Positions 8,985-17,890 of a DNA stretch of 64,000 nucleotides are shown piece after piece. Origin of the DNA: Bacteroidia bacterium (GTDB lineage Bacteria; Bacteroidota; Bacteroidia; B-17B0; Aurantibacillaceae). The translations under genes were made by a program, and so were the position numbers. The notes beneath the pieces were generated by a model, which saw only the letters and a program-made list of their open reading frames with translations, ran no database searches and was not told the DNA's origin. The stretch is taken from the NCBI GenBank assembly GCA_016787445.1, contig JAEUTQ010000065.1:54393-118392 (forward strand), in the 5' to 3' direction. Numbering within the stretch: the stretch's first letter is position 1; every line of letters begins with the position of its first letter.

Positions 8985-8992
8985 CAAAGTTA
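8985..8992 (-). promoter_or_regulatory. -7 promoter element (TAACTTTG) of the miaB-secG operon
   Basis: Perfect TAnnTTTG match on the minus strand, 18 bases before the miaB ATG. The usual -33 TTG is missing; the region instead holds dyad sequences, which suggests an activator- or repressor-controlled promoter. Confidence 0.55.
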
Positions 8993-8993
8993 C

Positions 8994-9016
8994 GACATTA
9001 ATGTGTCATTTTGACA
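8994..9016. promoter_or_regulatory. Overlapping dyads upstream of miaB (operator candidate)
   Basis: A 10-bp palindrome ACATTAATGT (8995-9004) and an inverted repeat TGTCA-TTT-TGACA (9004-9016) lie side by side. Half-sites GACA/TGTC recur three times. They occupy the spacer and -33 zone of the predicted miaB promoter. The binding protein is unknown. The rest of the 285-base miaB-topA gap (to 9251) holds no gene that I can see. Confidence 0.4.
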
Positions 9017-9060
9017 TATTTTAGTTTTTTAACGGATTACCAGGCGGTTAAATAAACGAT

Positions 9061-9092
9061 TTGGTGAATTCGGATTTTATTTTTTTTCTTTG
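9061..9092 (+). promoter_or_regulatory. Possible topA promoter (TTG-N21-TTTCTTTG)
   Basis: TTG at 9061-9063 and TTTCTTTG at 9085-9092 resemble the Bacteroidota -33/-7 pair with one mismatch in the -7. Initiation here would give topA a leader of about 155 bases containing a 14-bp palindrome. Confidence 0.35.
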
Positions 9093-9176
9093 CACACTTT
9101 TTAATGAAGCCCAAAAACTAATTTTTACGGATTTTAACCGCAAAAACACAAAAATTGAAATCATTAAAAATAGTAC

Positions 9177-9190
9177 TAATCAGCTGATTA
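9177..9190. repeat. 14-bp perfect palindrome upstream of topA
   Basis: TAATCAGCTGATTA equals its own reverse complement. It lies about 60 bases before the topA start, inside the predicted leader or a second promoter region. It could be an operator; no known factor can be named. Confidence 0.4.
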
Positions 9191-9251
9191 TTAAATTCTT
9201 GTAAAAATCAAGAGGGAAAAATCGGCACATATATTTCTATACATATATAAT

Positions 9252-11777
9252 ATGAGTAAAAACTTAGTTATTGTTGAGTCACCGGCCAAAGCAAAAACCA
9301 TCGAAGGATTCTTAGGGAAGGACTTTACTGTAAAATCAAGTTTCGGACACATCCGTGATTTGGTTAAGAAGGGATACGGGGTTGACATTGATAATAATTT
9401 TACTCCCACCTACGAGGTACAACCCGATAAAGAAAAAGTAATTGCCGAACTAAAGAAGCTTAGCAAAAATGCCGAAATGGTTTGGTTAGCATCCGATGAG
9501 GACCGCGAAGGAGAAGCTATATCTTGGCATTTATTTGAAACTTTAGGTTTAGATAAAAAGAAAACCAAACGAATTGTTTTTCACGAAATCACTAAACCGG
9601 CCATTCAAAAAGCTATTCAAAATCCAAGATCAATCGATATTAATTTGGTAAATGCACAACAAGCTCGTCGTGTATTAGACCGATTAGTTGGTTTTGAATT
9701 ATCACCGATTTTATGGCGTAAAGTTCGTCCGAGTTTATCTGCTGGTCGTGTTCAAAGTGTAGCGGTACGTTTAATTGTTGAAAAAGAAAGAGAAATTCAA
9801 AATTTCCAATCAACTTCAGCCTTTAAAGTAGTGGCTTTATTTAAAGTGGGTTCAGCTATTTTAAAAGCGGAATTAGATAAACGTTTCAATACAGAAAAAG
9901 AAGCGCAGGCATTTTTGGAAAAATGTAAAAACGCTAATTTTTCTATTGGTAGTTTAGAAACTAAACCTGCTAAACGTTCGCCTGCTGCTCCATTTACAAC
10001 TTCTACTTTACAACAGGAAGCTGCACGTAAATTAGGCTATTCAGTAGCGCAAACTATGATGTTGGCGCAACGCTTATACGAAGCAGGAAAGATTACTTAT
10101 ATGCGTACCGACAGTGTGAATTTATCTGAAACCGCCATCGATCAGGCGCATAAAGCTATTCATGCTAATTACGGTGAAAAATATTACCAACCTCGTCAAT
10201 ACAAAAATAAAAGTAAAGGAGCTCAAGAGGCTCACGAGGCTATCCGTCCGACCTATATTTCTGTTACAGAAATTGAGGGTGAAAGAAATGAAGTGCGTTT
10301 GTACGATTTAATTTGGAAACGTACTATTGCGTCGCAAATGAGTGATGCAGAATTAGAGAAAACTACAGCGAAAATCACGATTTCTACAACTACAGAAACG
10401 TTTGTAGCACAAGGAGAAGTATTGAAATTCGATGGTTTCCTTAAAGTGTATATGGAGAGTACCGATGATGAAGAGAATGAAGAAAACTCATCGATGCTTC
10501 CTCCAATGAAAGTTGGCGATAAATTAATCAGTCAGGAAATTTCCGCAACGCAACGTTTCACGCATCACCCACCTCGCTATACAGAGGCAAGTTTGGTGAA
10601 AAAATTAGAAGAGTTAGGAATCGGCCGTCCTTCTACTTACGCTCCAACTATTTCTACTGTGCAAAAACGTAATTACGTTGAGAAAACCGATCGCGAAGGA
10701 ACACCACGTAATTATGTGAACTTAACACTCGCGAAAAACACTATTCAAAAAGAAATTAAAACTGAAAATACAGGAGCTGAAAAATCAAAACTATTTCCTA
10801 CAGATATAGGCATGGTAGTAAATGATTTTTTACTCCAATATTTCCCTGATATTTTAGATTTTCACTTCACCGCAAAAGTGGAAGAAGAGTTTGATGAAAT
10901 TGCTGAAGGCAAATTGGATTGGACCAAAATGCTGAAGGAATTTTACAAGCCTTTCCACAAAACAGTAGAGAAAACAATTGATAATAGCGAGCGCCAAAGC
11001 GGTGAACGCGAATTAGGAATTGACCCGGTGAGTAAGAAAAAAGTGATTGTGCGTATCGGACGATTTGGACCTTTAGCTCAAATTGGGGAAGCGAACGAAA
11101 AAACAGGAGAGAAACCACAATTTGCCAGCTTACGTAAAGATCAGCGCATGGAAACCATTACGCTGGAAGATGCTTTACTTTTATTTAAAATGCCTCGCAT
11201 TGTTGGTGAATTTGAAGGTAAAGAAATGAAAGTTGGGATTGGGCGTTTCGGACCATATGTTGTACATAACAACGCCTTTACTTCGCTTACCAAAGAAGAT
11301 GATCCATATACTGTAACCGGTGATCGTTGCGTTGAATTAATTAAAGCAAAACGCGAAAAAGACGCTGCAAAAATCATCAAAACATTTGATGAAAATCCGG
11401 ATTTAAAAGTTATTAATGGTCGTTGGGGACCATGCATTATATTAGGAAAAGCTTTCTTCAAAATTCCGAAAGACAAAGAACCTTCAAAACTAAAATTCGG
11501 TGATATTGTAGAAATTATCGGTGGTATTGATGCTTACGAACAGGCTGTAGAAAACACAAAATTCAAAGCCGGTGTAAAAGGAAAAAGTAAAGCGAAAGGA
11601 AAAGCCGCTGCCAAAGAAGAACCAAAAAAACTGAAGGTAGTAAAGAAGGGTTCCGCTAAAAAAGCAAAAACTCCCGCCATTAAAAAAGCAGCAGCAAAAA
11701 AAGCTAGTCCGAAAAAAGTGACCGCTAAAAAAACAGTTAAAAAATCAGCTCCTAAAAAGGCAGCAAAAAAGAAATAA
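9252..11777 (+). CDS. topA: DNA topoisomerase I (type IA) with Lys-rich tail
   Basis: Relaxes negative supercoils. 841 residues: the Toprim domain opens with VESPAKAKTIEGFLG and has the metal-binding SDEDREGEAISWH near 78-90; the catalytic tyrosine is in ITYMRTDS near 290. The C-terminal half has three TopoC-type repeats, recognisable as GRFGPLAQIG, GRFGPYV and GRWGPCI, but no Cys4 zinc fingers. The last 70 or so residues are almost only Lys, Ala, Pro, Thr and Ser, like histone H1 or AlgP tails; such tails are common in Bacteroidota TopA and probably bind DNA. The ATG lies after an AT-rich leader; a terminator follows the stop. Confidence 0.97.
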   Translation: MSKNLVIVESPAKAKTIEGFLGKDFTVKSSFGHIRDLVKKGYGVDIDNNFTPTYEVQPDKEKVIAELKKLSKNAEMVWLASDEDREGEAISWHLFETLGLDKKKTKRIVFHEITKPAIQKAIQNPRSIDINLVNAQQARRVLDRLVGFELSPILWRKVRPSLSAGRVQSVAVRLIVEKEREIQNFQSTSAFKVVALFKVGSAILKAELDKRFNTEKEAQAFLEKCKNANFSIGSLETKPAKRSPAAPFTTSTLQQEAARKLGYSVAQTMMLAQRLYEAGKITYMRTDSVNLSETAIDQAHKAIHANYGEKYYQPRQYKNKSKGAQEAHEAIRPTYISVTEIEGERNEVRLYDLIWKRTIASQMSDAELEKTTAKITISTTTETFVAQGEVLKFDGFLKVYMESTDDEENEENSSMLPPMKVGDKLISQEISATQRFTHHPPRYTEASLVKKLEELGIGRPSTYAPTISTVQKRNYVEKTDREGTPRNYVNLTLAKNTIQKEIKTENTGAEKSKLFPTDIGMVVNDFLLQYFPDILDFHFTAKVEEEFDEIAEGKLDWTKMLKEFYKPFHKTVEKTIDNSERQSGERELGIDPVSKKKVIVRIGRFGPLAQIGEANEKTGEKPQFASLRKDQRMETITLEDALLLFKMPRIVGEFEGKEMKVGIGRFGPYVVHNNAFTSLTKEDDPYTVTGDRCVELIKAKREKDAAKIIKTFDENPDLKVINGRWGPCIILGKAFFKIPKDKEPSKLKFGDIVEIIGGIDAYEQAVENTKFKAGVKGKSKAKGKAAAKEEPKKLKVVKKGSAKKAKTPAIKKAAAKKASPKKVTAKKTVKKSAPKKAAKKK

Positions 11778-11780
11778 AAT

Positions 11781-11803
11781 AAAGCCGGACCAGTTCCGGC
11801 TTT
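11781..11803 (+). terminator. Rho-independent terminator of topA
   Basis: AAAGCCGGA and TCCGGCTTT form a 9-bp stem with loop CCAGT, followed directly by a T-run. It starts 4 bases after the topA stop codon. Confidence 0.92.
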
Positions 11804-11845
11804 TTTATTGATAGTAAGGTTAAATCGTTTTTACATTTATTTCCC

Positions 11846-11853
11846 TACTTTTG
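11846..11853 (+). promoter_or_regulatory. -7 promoter element (TACTTTTG) abutting mgtE
   Basis: Perfect TAnnTTTG match ending 7 bases before the mgtE ATG. Transcription would begin about at the start codon, predicting a leaderless or nearly leaderless mRNA. A second in-frame ATG is at 11867. Confidence 0.5.
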
Positions 11854-11860
11854 CAGAGCA

Positions 11861-13219
11861 ATGTCGATGGAAATAGAAATAACATCCGAATACATTGATC
11901 AATTAAAAGAATCCATTGCTCAAAAAAACAGTGGCTACTTAAAAGATCAACTGCATGAATTGTATGCAGCCGATATTGCTATTGTTATCAATCAACTTGA
12001 TTTAAATGAAGCCAGTTATCTCTATGATTTATTGGAAGAACAAGTTGCGGCGGATGTACTCACCGAATTAGAAGAAGAAAAACGTGAAGAGCTTTTAAGT
12101 ACTTTCTCCACCAAAGAAATTGCTGAGCAGCTCGACAACATGGAGAGTGATGACGCGGCTGACGTTATCAATGAATTACCGGAAGAAATTCAGGAAGAGG
12201 TACTCTCACACATAGAAGATATTGATCAAGCCAGTGATATTGCTGACCTCCTTAGTTATGAAGAAGGAACAGCGGGCTCTTTAATGGCGAAAGAATTAGT
12301 TTGCGTTTATATTAACGATACCGTTGGTGCCTGTATTGATGAAATACGTAAACAAACGGATAGCGTGGATGTGATGTATGCCGTTTATGTTATCGATGAA
12401 AATAAAAAACTCATCGGTATGCTTTCACTGAAGAAATTAATTATTTCACATCCTCTCACCCGTCTCGATGAAATCGTTGAGCCGGATGTTCACTTTGTAA
12501 AAACTTCTGCAACGAGTGAAGAAGTTTCTGAATTGATGCAGAAATACGACTTAGTTGTGCTTCCTGTTGTTGATCAGTTAGGAAGATTAGTGGGTAGAAT
12601 TACAATTGACGACGTGGTTGACGTGATCCGTGAAGAAGCAGAGAAAGACATTCAAATCATGAGTGGTATCTCTGACGATGTAGATAGTAACGACCGCTTA
12701 TGGCGTTTGTCACGCGCGCGTATTCCTTGGCTTTTGGTTGGTATGTGCGGTGGAATTATTGGCTCACGCATTATTGGTAATTACGAAAATCAAATTCAAA
12801 TTCATCCGGAGATGGCATTTTTCATTCCGCTCATTGGTGCGATGGGAGGAAATGTTGGCGTACAATCTTCAGCCATTATTGTGCAAGGGCTTGCTAATAA
12901 TACTTTGCTTGGCGATACTATCTCTAACAAACTTTTAAAAGAACTTGGTGTTGGTGTTATTAATGGATTGATTTGTTCTTCTCTAATTTGGGCTTACTCG
13001 TTTATGATCGAAAGCTGGAAATTAGCGGCAACAGTTAGCATCGCTTTATTCGCGGTTATTTTATGTGCTTCTTTCCTTGGAACTTTTGTTCCTCTTACAA
13101 TGAATCGCTTTAAAATTAATCCTGCATTAGCAACCGGTCCGTTTGTGACTACACTCAATGACATTATCGGAATTACTATTTATTTTTTAGTAGGTCGTTT
13201 ATTATATCATGTATTATAA
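11861..13219 (+). CDS. mgtE: MgtE-type magnesium transporter
   Basis: Mg2+ channel/transporter of the inner membrane, 452 residues. The N-terminal superhelical domain (about 1-130, with LDNMESDDAADVINELP) and two CBS domains (about 135-255; LLSYEEGTAGSLMAKELV marks the junction) sense cytosolic Mg2+. Five membrane helices follow from about 285, with GAMGGNVGVQSSAIIVQGLA near 330 and the pore segment around TGPFVTTLNDIIG near 430. Full length. The downstream lipoprotein gene overlaps its end by 11 bases, suggesting coupling. Confidence 0.95.
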   Translation: MSMEIEITSEYIDQLKESIAQKNSGYLKDQLHELYAADIAIVINQLDLNEASYLYDLLEEQVAADVLTELEEEKREELLSTFSTKEIAEQLDNMESDDAADVINELPEEIQEEVLSHIEDIDQASDIADLLSYEEGTAGSLMAKELVCVYINDTVGACIDEIRKQTDSVDVMYAVYVIDENKKLIGMLSLKKLIISHPLTRLDEIVEPDVHFVKTSATSEEVSELMQKYDLVVLPVVDQLGRLVGRITIDDVVDVIREEAEKDIQIMSGISDDVDSNDRLWRLSRARIPWLLVGMCGGIIGSRIIGNYENQIQIHPEMAFFIPLIGAMGGNVGVQSSAIIVQGLANNTLLGDTISNKLLKELGVGVINGLICSSLIWAYSFMIESWKLAATVSIALFAVILCASFLGTFVPLTMNRFKINPALATGPFVTTLNDIIGITIYFLVGRLLYHVL

Positions 13220-13691
13220 ATCAAAAAGCATATTGGTATTCATAACACTGGTTATGATTGTTTCCTTTTCAGGATGTAAAAAATATCCGGAGAATACACT
13301 TTGGTTCAAAAATGCAGAAAAGGTTTTTAAAGGCGGGCGCATCACTTCTTATTCAGCCGACGGACAAGATTTAATGCCTTACTATAAAAATCTATACAGT
13401 ACATTTCCTTACAATTATTGCGGGCAAAAACTGGATGATGCATTATCACTCCATTTTAACTACGATAACTCTAATAAAGAAATAAGCAGTGATTTAGGAG
13501 AGGGCTCTTTTAAATTTTCAAAAACAAAAAAAGAAGTGGCAATCATCTTTCATCCCGTGAATGAAGATTTTGGCGCGGAAAATATTTTTCAGGCGCGCCT
13601 AAGCTGGAAAGTTTTAAAATTAACCAAAGACGGCCAATTAAAAATCCGAGCCGATTACAATTTTAAAACCTACGAAATTCAGTTCAATTAA
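13209..13691 (+). CDS. Lipoprotein of unknown function
   Basis: A 160-residue protein with a signal peptide and lipobox SFSGC (Cys23), so probably a membrane-anchored lipoprotein. The mature part has short alternating strands (HFNYDNSNKEISSDLGEGSFKFS) suggesting a small beta fold. No family recognised. It overlaps the mgtE stop by 11 bases and its own stop codon overlaps that of convergent purA by 4 bases. Confidence 0.7.
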   Translation: MYYKSKSILVFITLVMIVSFSGCKKYPENTLWFKNAEKVFKGGRITSYSADGQDLMPYYKNLYSTFPYNYCGQKLDDALSLHFNYDNSNKEISSDLGEGSFKFSKTKKEVAIIFHPVNEDFGAENIFQARLSWKVLKLTKDGQLKIRADYNFKTYEIQFN

Positions 13692-14956
13692 AGCTTGATG
13701 GTTTGAGTTCTGTCAGGACCAATCGAAACAATGGTGATTGGTGTTTTCACTGCATTCTCAATGTATTTCACGTAATCAGCAAGTGCTTGCGGCATTTCTT
13801 CCTTCTTAGTGATTTTAGTTAAGTCGCAATTCCAGCCTTTCACCTCCTGATAAATTGGTGTTAAATAACGTGTATCTATATCGTAAGGTAAAAAGTCGAT
13901 AACTTGTCCGTTATAATTGTAGTGCGTACAAACCTTTAACGTATCAAAATCTGAAAGCACGTCCGCTTTCATCATCATCAACTCCGTAACACCATTAATC
14001 ATAATCGCATATTTTAATGCCGGTAAATCTAACCAACCTGTACGACGTGCGCGTCCGGTAGTAGAACCAAATTCGCGGCCTATCTGACGGATTTTTTCTC
14101 CGGTTTCATCGTTCAGCTCAGTAGGAAATGGTCCGCTGCCTACGCGTGTGCAATACGCCTTGAAAATACCTATTACATTACCTATGCGATTAGGCGCAAT
14201 ACCTAATCCGCTGCATGCACCTGAGCAAACCGTGTTAGAAGAAGTTACAAAAGGATAAGAACCAAAATCAATATCCAATAAAGAACCCTGCGCACCCTCT
14301 GCTAATATTTTTTTTCCGGAAGCTAATGCATTATTTAAGAAATGTTCGCTTTCAATAAATTGTAAGCTCTTTAATGCTTCAATACTTTCGAACCATGCCG
14401 GCTCCAGTTCTTGTAAATTATATTCGTAATTATAAAACGATAAAATTTGTTTATGCTTTTCTACAAGCGTATTATATTTTTCTTTAAAATCTTTTGTTTC
14501 GATATCTCCAATACGTAAACCATTACGTCCGGTTTTGTCCATGTAGGTTGGTCCGATTCCTTTTAAAGTAGAACCAATTTTATTTTTTCCTTTTGAAGCT
14601 TCGCTTGCAGCATCAATTAAACGGTGCGTTGGTAAAATTAAATGCGCACGTTTAGAAATTAATAATTTGGTTTTTACGTCAACTCCTAATTTCAACAATG
14701 CATCAATTTCCTTTTTAAAAATAACCGGATCAATTACCACACCATTACCAACGATGTTTTGCGCTGTTGGATGAAAAATTCCACTGGGAATTGTATGTAA
14801 CACATGCTTTATACCATTAAATTCAAGCGTATGTCCAGCATTTGGACCACCTTGAAAGCGTGCAATAATATCGTATTCAGGAGTAAGAACATCTACAATT
14901 TTTCCTTTTCCTTCATCGCCCCATTGAAGGCCTAACAGTACATCGGATTTTGACAT
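13688..14956 (-). CDS. purA: Adenylosuccinate synthetase
   Basis: Converts IMP, aspartate and GTP to adenylosuccinate in AMP synthesis. 422 residues with the hallmark QWGDEGKGKIVD at 11-22, GNGVVIDP near 70, GIGPTY near 133, and TTGRARRTGWLDLP near 295-310. Full length, no anomalies. Transcribed alone on the minus strand; its end converges on the mgtE-lipoprotein pair. Confidence 0.97.
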   Translation of the reverse strand: MSKSDVLLGLQWGDEGKGKIVDVLTPEYDIIARFQGGPNAGHTLEFNGIKHVLHTIPSGIFHPTAQNIVGNGVVIDPVIFKKEIDALLKLGVDVKTKLLISKRAHLILPTHRLIDAASEASKGKNKIGSTLKGIGPTYMDKTGRNGLRIGDIETKDFKEKYNTLVEKHKQILSFYNYEYNLQELEPAWFESIEALKSLQFIESEHFLNNALASGKKILAEGAQGSLLDIDFGSYPFVTSSNTVCSGACSGLGIAPNRIGNVIGIFKAYCTRVGSGPFPTELNDETGEKIRQIGREFGSTTGRARRTGWLDLPALKYAIMINGVTELMMMKADVLSDFDTLKVCTHYNYNGQVIDFLPYDIDTRYLTPIYQEVKGWNCDLTKITKKEEMPQALADYVKYIENAVKTPITIVSIGPDRTQTIKL

Positions 14957-15057
14957 GAGATAAGAATTAAAGAGGTAAATTTATCATTAAAATTGCTCTT
15001 AAGCGGGTGATTGTAAATAAATGTTGAAAAGTTGAGGCTTTGATTTAAAGCACTCTA

Positions 15058-15540
15058 TCATCTACCAAAATGAAGCATTTTGATGGCAGTAATTGCGGCC
15101 TCATCGCCTTTGTTACCATGCTTCCCTCCTGCTCTGTCAATCGCTTGTTGCTGATTGTCGGGTGTTAAAACTCCGAATATAACAGGCTTGTTGAATTTTA
15201 TATTGAGGTTTGTTATTCCATTTGCAACGGCATCGCAAATAAAATCAAAATGACGTGTTTCACCTTGAATTACGCAACCAATGGCAATAACTGCATCCAC
15301 TTTTTTTTGCTCTGCTAACCATTGTGCTCCCAAGGTAAGCTCAAAACTTCCCGGAACAGTTTTAGAAATGATATTCTCCGGCTTTGCCCCATATTTCACC
15401 AAGGTATCATAAGCGCCTTTATAAAGTGCATGTGTAACTTCATGATTCCATTCGGCCCATACAATTCCAAAAGTAAAATCGGCTGCGCTTTTTACTTCAC
15501 TGCCTTCCACACTCGATAAATTTCTGTTCTGACTAGACAT
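15058..15540 (-). CDS. ribH: 6,7-dimethyl-8-ribityllumazine synthase
   Basis: Penultimate step of riboflavin synthesis. 160 residues: FGIVWAEWNHEVTHALYKGA near 25-45, PGSFELTLGAQWLA near 60-75, and the catalytic loop IQGETRHFDFICDAVANG near 90-107. The ATG at 15540 is chosen over an upstream in-frame ATG because the latter would run through the terminator hairpin of the preceding gene, and an AAGGAAA sequence sits just before it, one of the few Shine-Dalgarno-like sites here. No other rib gene is nearby. Confidence 0.95.
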   Translation of the reverse strand: MSSQNRNLSSVEGSEVKSAADFTFGIVWAEWNHEVTHALYKGAYDTLVKYGAKPENIISKTVPGSFELTLGAQWLAEQKKVDAVIAIGCVIQGETRHFDFICDAVANGITNLNIKFNKPVIFGVLTPDNQQQAIDRAGGKHGNKGDEAAITAIKMLHFGR

Positions 15541-15560
15541 TACAATTTCCTTAAAATAAA

Positions 15561-15586
15561 TCAGCCGCAGTAAAACCGCGGCTGAC
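15561..15586 (-). terminator. Terminator between the membrane TPR gene and ribH
   Basis: On the minus strand TCAGCCGCGG, loop TTTTA, CTGCGGCTGA (10-bp stem with one G-T pair), then TTTATTTT. It ends just before the ribH start, so it could also act as an attenuator for ribH if the two genes are co-transcribed. Confidence 0.8.
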
Positions 15587-15604
15587 AATTGAGTTTCTTT
15601 ATAT

Positions 15605-16378
15605 TTATAAGTTACCTAAAGTTCTAACCTTAGCGATATACTTTTCAATTTCTTTTGCTTCACCACTGCGAGGGTATTCTCTTTTAATACGCTCGTAAAC
15701 ATTTAAAGCTTCAGTGTAATTGCTTTTTAATTCGTAAGCAAATGCAGCTTTCTTTAAATAAATTGGTGTTGTAAAATTATTGCTGTTTTTCTCAGAAGCT
15801 TTTAAATAAAACTTTAACGCTTCGTCCACACGATTCAATTCCATGTTAGCATCGCCAATAGCACCTAAAGCAACCGGAGCAACCATTAAGTCATCTCCGT
15901 TATATTGTTGCAAATGCTCAATAGCTTTTTCAAACTGTCCGGTACGTAAACAACAAATTCCTGCGTAATAGTGTGCAAGACTTCCAACTGAAGTAATACT
16001 GTATTCATCCGCAATTTGCTCGAAACCCATCATGGTTTTATCACCATCGGCATTACGAACCATTACACCACCTCTTAGGGCTAGATTGAAACTATCTCTT
16101 TCAAAATAATGTTGAGCGAAGAAAATCTCGTTCGCAGCTTCTTTTTCTTTATCTGGTAACCAGTAATATTTATAACCAACAAATAACGCAATGATGACAG
16201 CTAATCCGCCACCTACGTAATTGATCATTTTTTTGTTGCTCTCATAGAAAAACTGAAGTCCTTCCAAAGTTGGGTCAACTGCTTTGGATGATTTTTCCTC
16301 CGCAACCTCCTCATAAGCTACTTCGTTTTCGTTGGTCTCAACGTTTTCAACCTGGTTTTCGTCTTTAAGTTCGGCCAT
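15605..16378 (-). CDS. Membrane-anchored tetratricopeptide-repeat protein
   Basis: A 257-residue protein: an acidic N-terminus (about 1-40), one membrane helix around 50-68 (YVGGGLAVIIALFVGYKYYW), then TPR units (VGSLAHYYAGICCLRTGQFEKAIEHL; EALKFYLKASEKNSNNF; TEALNVYERIKREYPRSGEA). Architecture resembles YfgM, a periplasmic chaperone-linked protein, but with longer repeats. The ATG at 16378 is preferred to the GTG three codons upstream. Followed by a terminator and divergent from recF. Exact function unknown. Confidence 0.85.
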   Translation of the reverse strand: MAELKDENQVENVETNENEVAYEEVAEEKSSKAVDPTLEGLQFFYESNKKMINYVGGGLAVIIALFVGYKYYWLPDKEKEAANEIFFAQHYFERDSFNLALRGGVMVRNADGDKTMMGFEQIADEYSITSVGSLAHYYAGICCLRTGQFEKAIEHLQQYNGDDLMVAPVALGAIGDANMELNRVDEALKFYLKASEKNSNNFTTPIYLKKAAFAYELKSNYTEALNVYERIKREYPRSGEAKEIEKYIAKVRTLGNL

Positions 16379-16487
16379 TTTATCCACTAAATTTAAGGTG
16401 CAAAAATAGATTTTTTATTTTTAATTCAGAAATTTATTTTAAAGAGGCTAATACCCGTAAAAATGGCTTAAATTTACCTGAAATTCA

Positions 16488-17594
16488 ATGGTTTTAAAGC
16501 AACTCACACTCATCAATTTTAAGAACTATTCTGATATAACCCTCCATTTCAGTGAAAAAATGAACTGTTTAGTGGGTAACAACGGAATGGGTAAAACCAA
16601 TATTTTAGACGCCATTCATTACCTCTCCTTTTGCAAAAGCTTTTTTAACAGCATCGATAGCCAGAACATTAAACACGGGGAAGGCTTTTTTGTGATTCAG
16701 GGATTCTATAACCGTAACGGGGAAAACACGGAGGTTTATTGTGGTCAAAAAAGAAATCAAAAAAAAGTATTCAAACACGATAAAAAGGAGTACGAGCGCC
16801 TATCTGAACATATTGGAATGTATCCGTTGGTGATGATTTCACCGGCCGACGCCGAACTCATTAACGGAACCAGTGAAACTCGCCGGAAATTTATCGATGG
16901 CATCATTTCACAATACGATAAGGTTTATCTCGAAAAGCTAATTGCTTATAACCAGGTACTAAAACAAAGAAACGCGCTCTTAAAACAGTTTTACGAATCC
17001 CGCGCTTTCGATTCAGTAACTCTGGAAATTTGGGACGAACAATTGATACTTCACGGAAAAAGCATTCTCGAAATACGTAAAGATTTTTTAAAGGAATTTA
17101 TCCCTCTATTTAATAAACATTACGCTCACATCAGCGAAAGTCGTGAAAATGTAACTCTCGAATACGAATCTTCCATTGGTGAACGCGATTACAAAACCGC
17201 TGTTCTTACTTCACTTGAGCGCGACCGCATTTTGCATTATACAACGGTGGGTCCGCATAAAGATGATTTGGAATTTATGGTGAATGGTTTCAGTCTGAAA
17301 AAATTCGCTTCGCAAGGACAACAAAAATCGTATTTATTGGCATTGAAACTGGCTCAATTCGAATTCATCAAAAACAAAAAACACACAAAACCTCTTCTTT
17401 TATTGGATGATGTTTATGATAAATTAGACGAAACAAGATTCAGAAAACTAATTGAATTGGTAAGTGGCGATGAATTCGGACAGATTTTTATAACAGATAC
17501 TCACCCTGACCGAATAAGAGATTTATTTGCATTTAACACCATCGATAAGAAAATATTTTTAGTAGATAACGGCGTTGCAGAAGAAATTAAGTGA
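16488..17594 (+). CDS. recF: RecF, recombination/repair ATPase
   Basis: SMC-like ATPase that helps load RecA at gaps. 368 residues: Walker A VGNNGMGKTNILDAI near 30-44, the signature motif KFASQGQQKSYLLALKLAQ near 270-285, and Walker B LLLLDDVYDKLD near 303-314. It stands apart from dnaA (41 kb away). The stop overlaps the next start as TGATG, so the DciA-like gene is translationally coupled. A near-match -7 element TAAATTTA lies 11 bases before the ATG. Confidence 0.95.
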   Translation: MVLKQLTLINFKNYSDITLHFSEKMNCLVGNNGMGKTNILDAIHYLSFCKSFFNSIDSQNIKHGEGFFVIQGFYNRNGENTEVYCGQKRNQKKVFKHDKKEYERLSEHIGMYPLVMISPADAELINGTSETRRKFIDGIISQYDKVYLEKLIAYNQVLKQRNALLKQFYESRAFDSVTLEIWDEQLILHGKSILEIRKDFLKEFIPLFNKHYAHISESRENVTLEYESSIGERDYKTAVLTSLERDRILHYTTVGPHKDDLEFMVNGFSLKKFASQGQQKSYLLALKLAQFEFIKNKKHTKPLLLLDDVYDKLDETRFRKLIELVSGDEFGQIFITDTHPDRIRDLFAFNTIDKKIFLVDNGVAEEIK

Positions 17595-17884
17595 TGAAAA
17601 AAAATAATCTCATACGTGTAGGCGATGCCATTAACGAATTTCTCAAACAGGAAAAGCTGGACGTAAAAATCAGTCGTTTTACTGTAAAAAACAGCTGGAA
17701 GGAAATTGCCGGTGAACACATCGCTTCACAAACACTGGAAATTTCCTTTCACGAAACAACCATGTTTTTAACGCTTAAATCTGCCGCGTTAAAACAAGAA
17801 CTGGCTTTCAACAAACAACAACTCATTGATAACATCAATCGTTTTTGCGGAAGTCGACTCATTAACGATATTGTATTTAAATAA
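17594..17884 (+). CDS. DUF721/DciA-like protein
   Basis: A 96-residue DUF721 protein. The family includes DciA, the ancestral loader of the replicative helicase DnaB. Visible family features are the N-terminal helix (IRVGDAINEFLKQEKLD), the central Trp segment (VKNSWKEIAGEHIASQT) and LKSAALKQELAFNKQQLIDNIN. The ATG shares a base with the recF stop codon; a GTG one codon upstream is possible but less likely. The recF-DUF721 pairing supports a replication/repair role. Confidence 0.85.
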   Translation: MKKNNLIRVGDAINEFLKQEKLDVKISRFTVKNSWKEIAGEHIASQTLEISFHETTMFLTLKSAALKQELAFNKQQLIDNINRFCGSRLINDIVFK

Positions 17885-17890
17885 TTTTTT

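Noticed and set aside
10867..11476. Two ORFs antisense to topA
   Set aside because: They lie inside the highly conserved topA frame, have no family resemblance and no promoter; shadows.
9252..11777. TopA tail as a contaminating or fused histone gene
   Set aside because: Lys/Ala-rich tails are ordinary for TopA in Bacteroidota and the frame is continuous.
15540..15588. Longer N-terminus for RibH
   Set aside because: Overlaps the preceding terminator hairpin; the chosen ATG has an AAGGAAA site.
16379..16387. TTATCCACT, a DnaA-box-like 9-mer before recF
   Set aside because: Single site with one mismatch and no cluster; not an origin.
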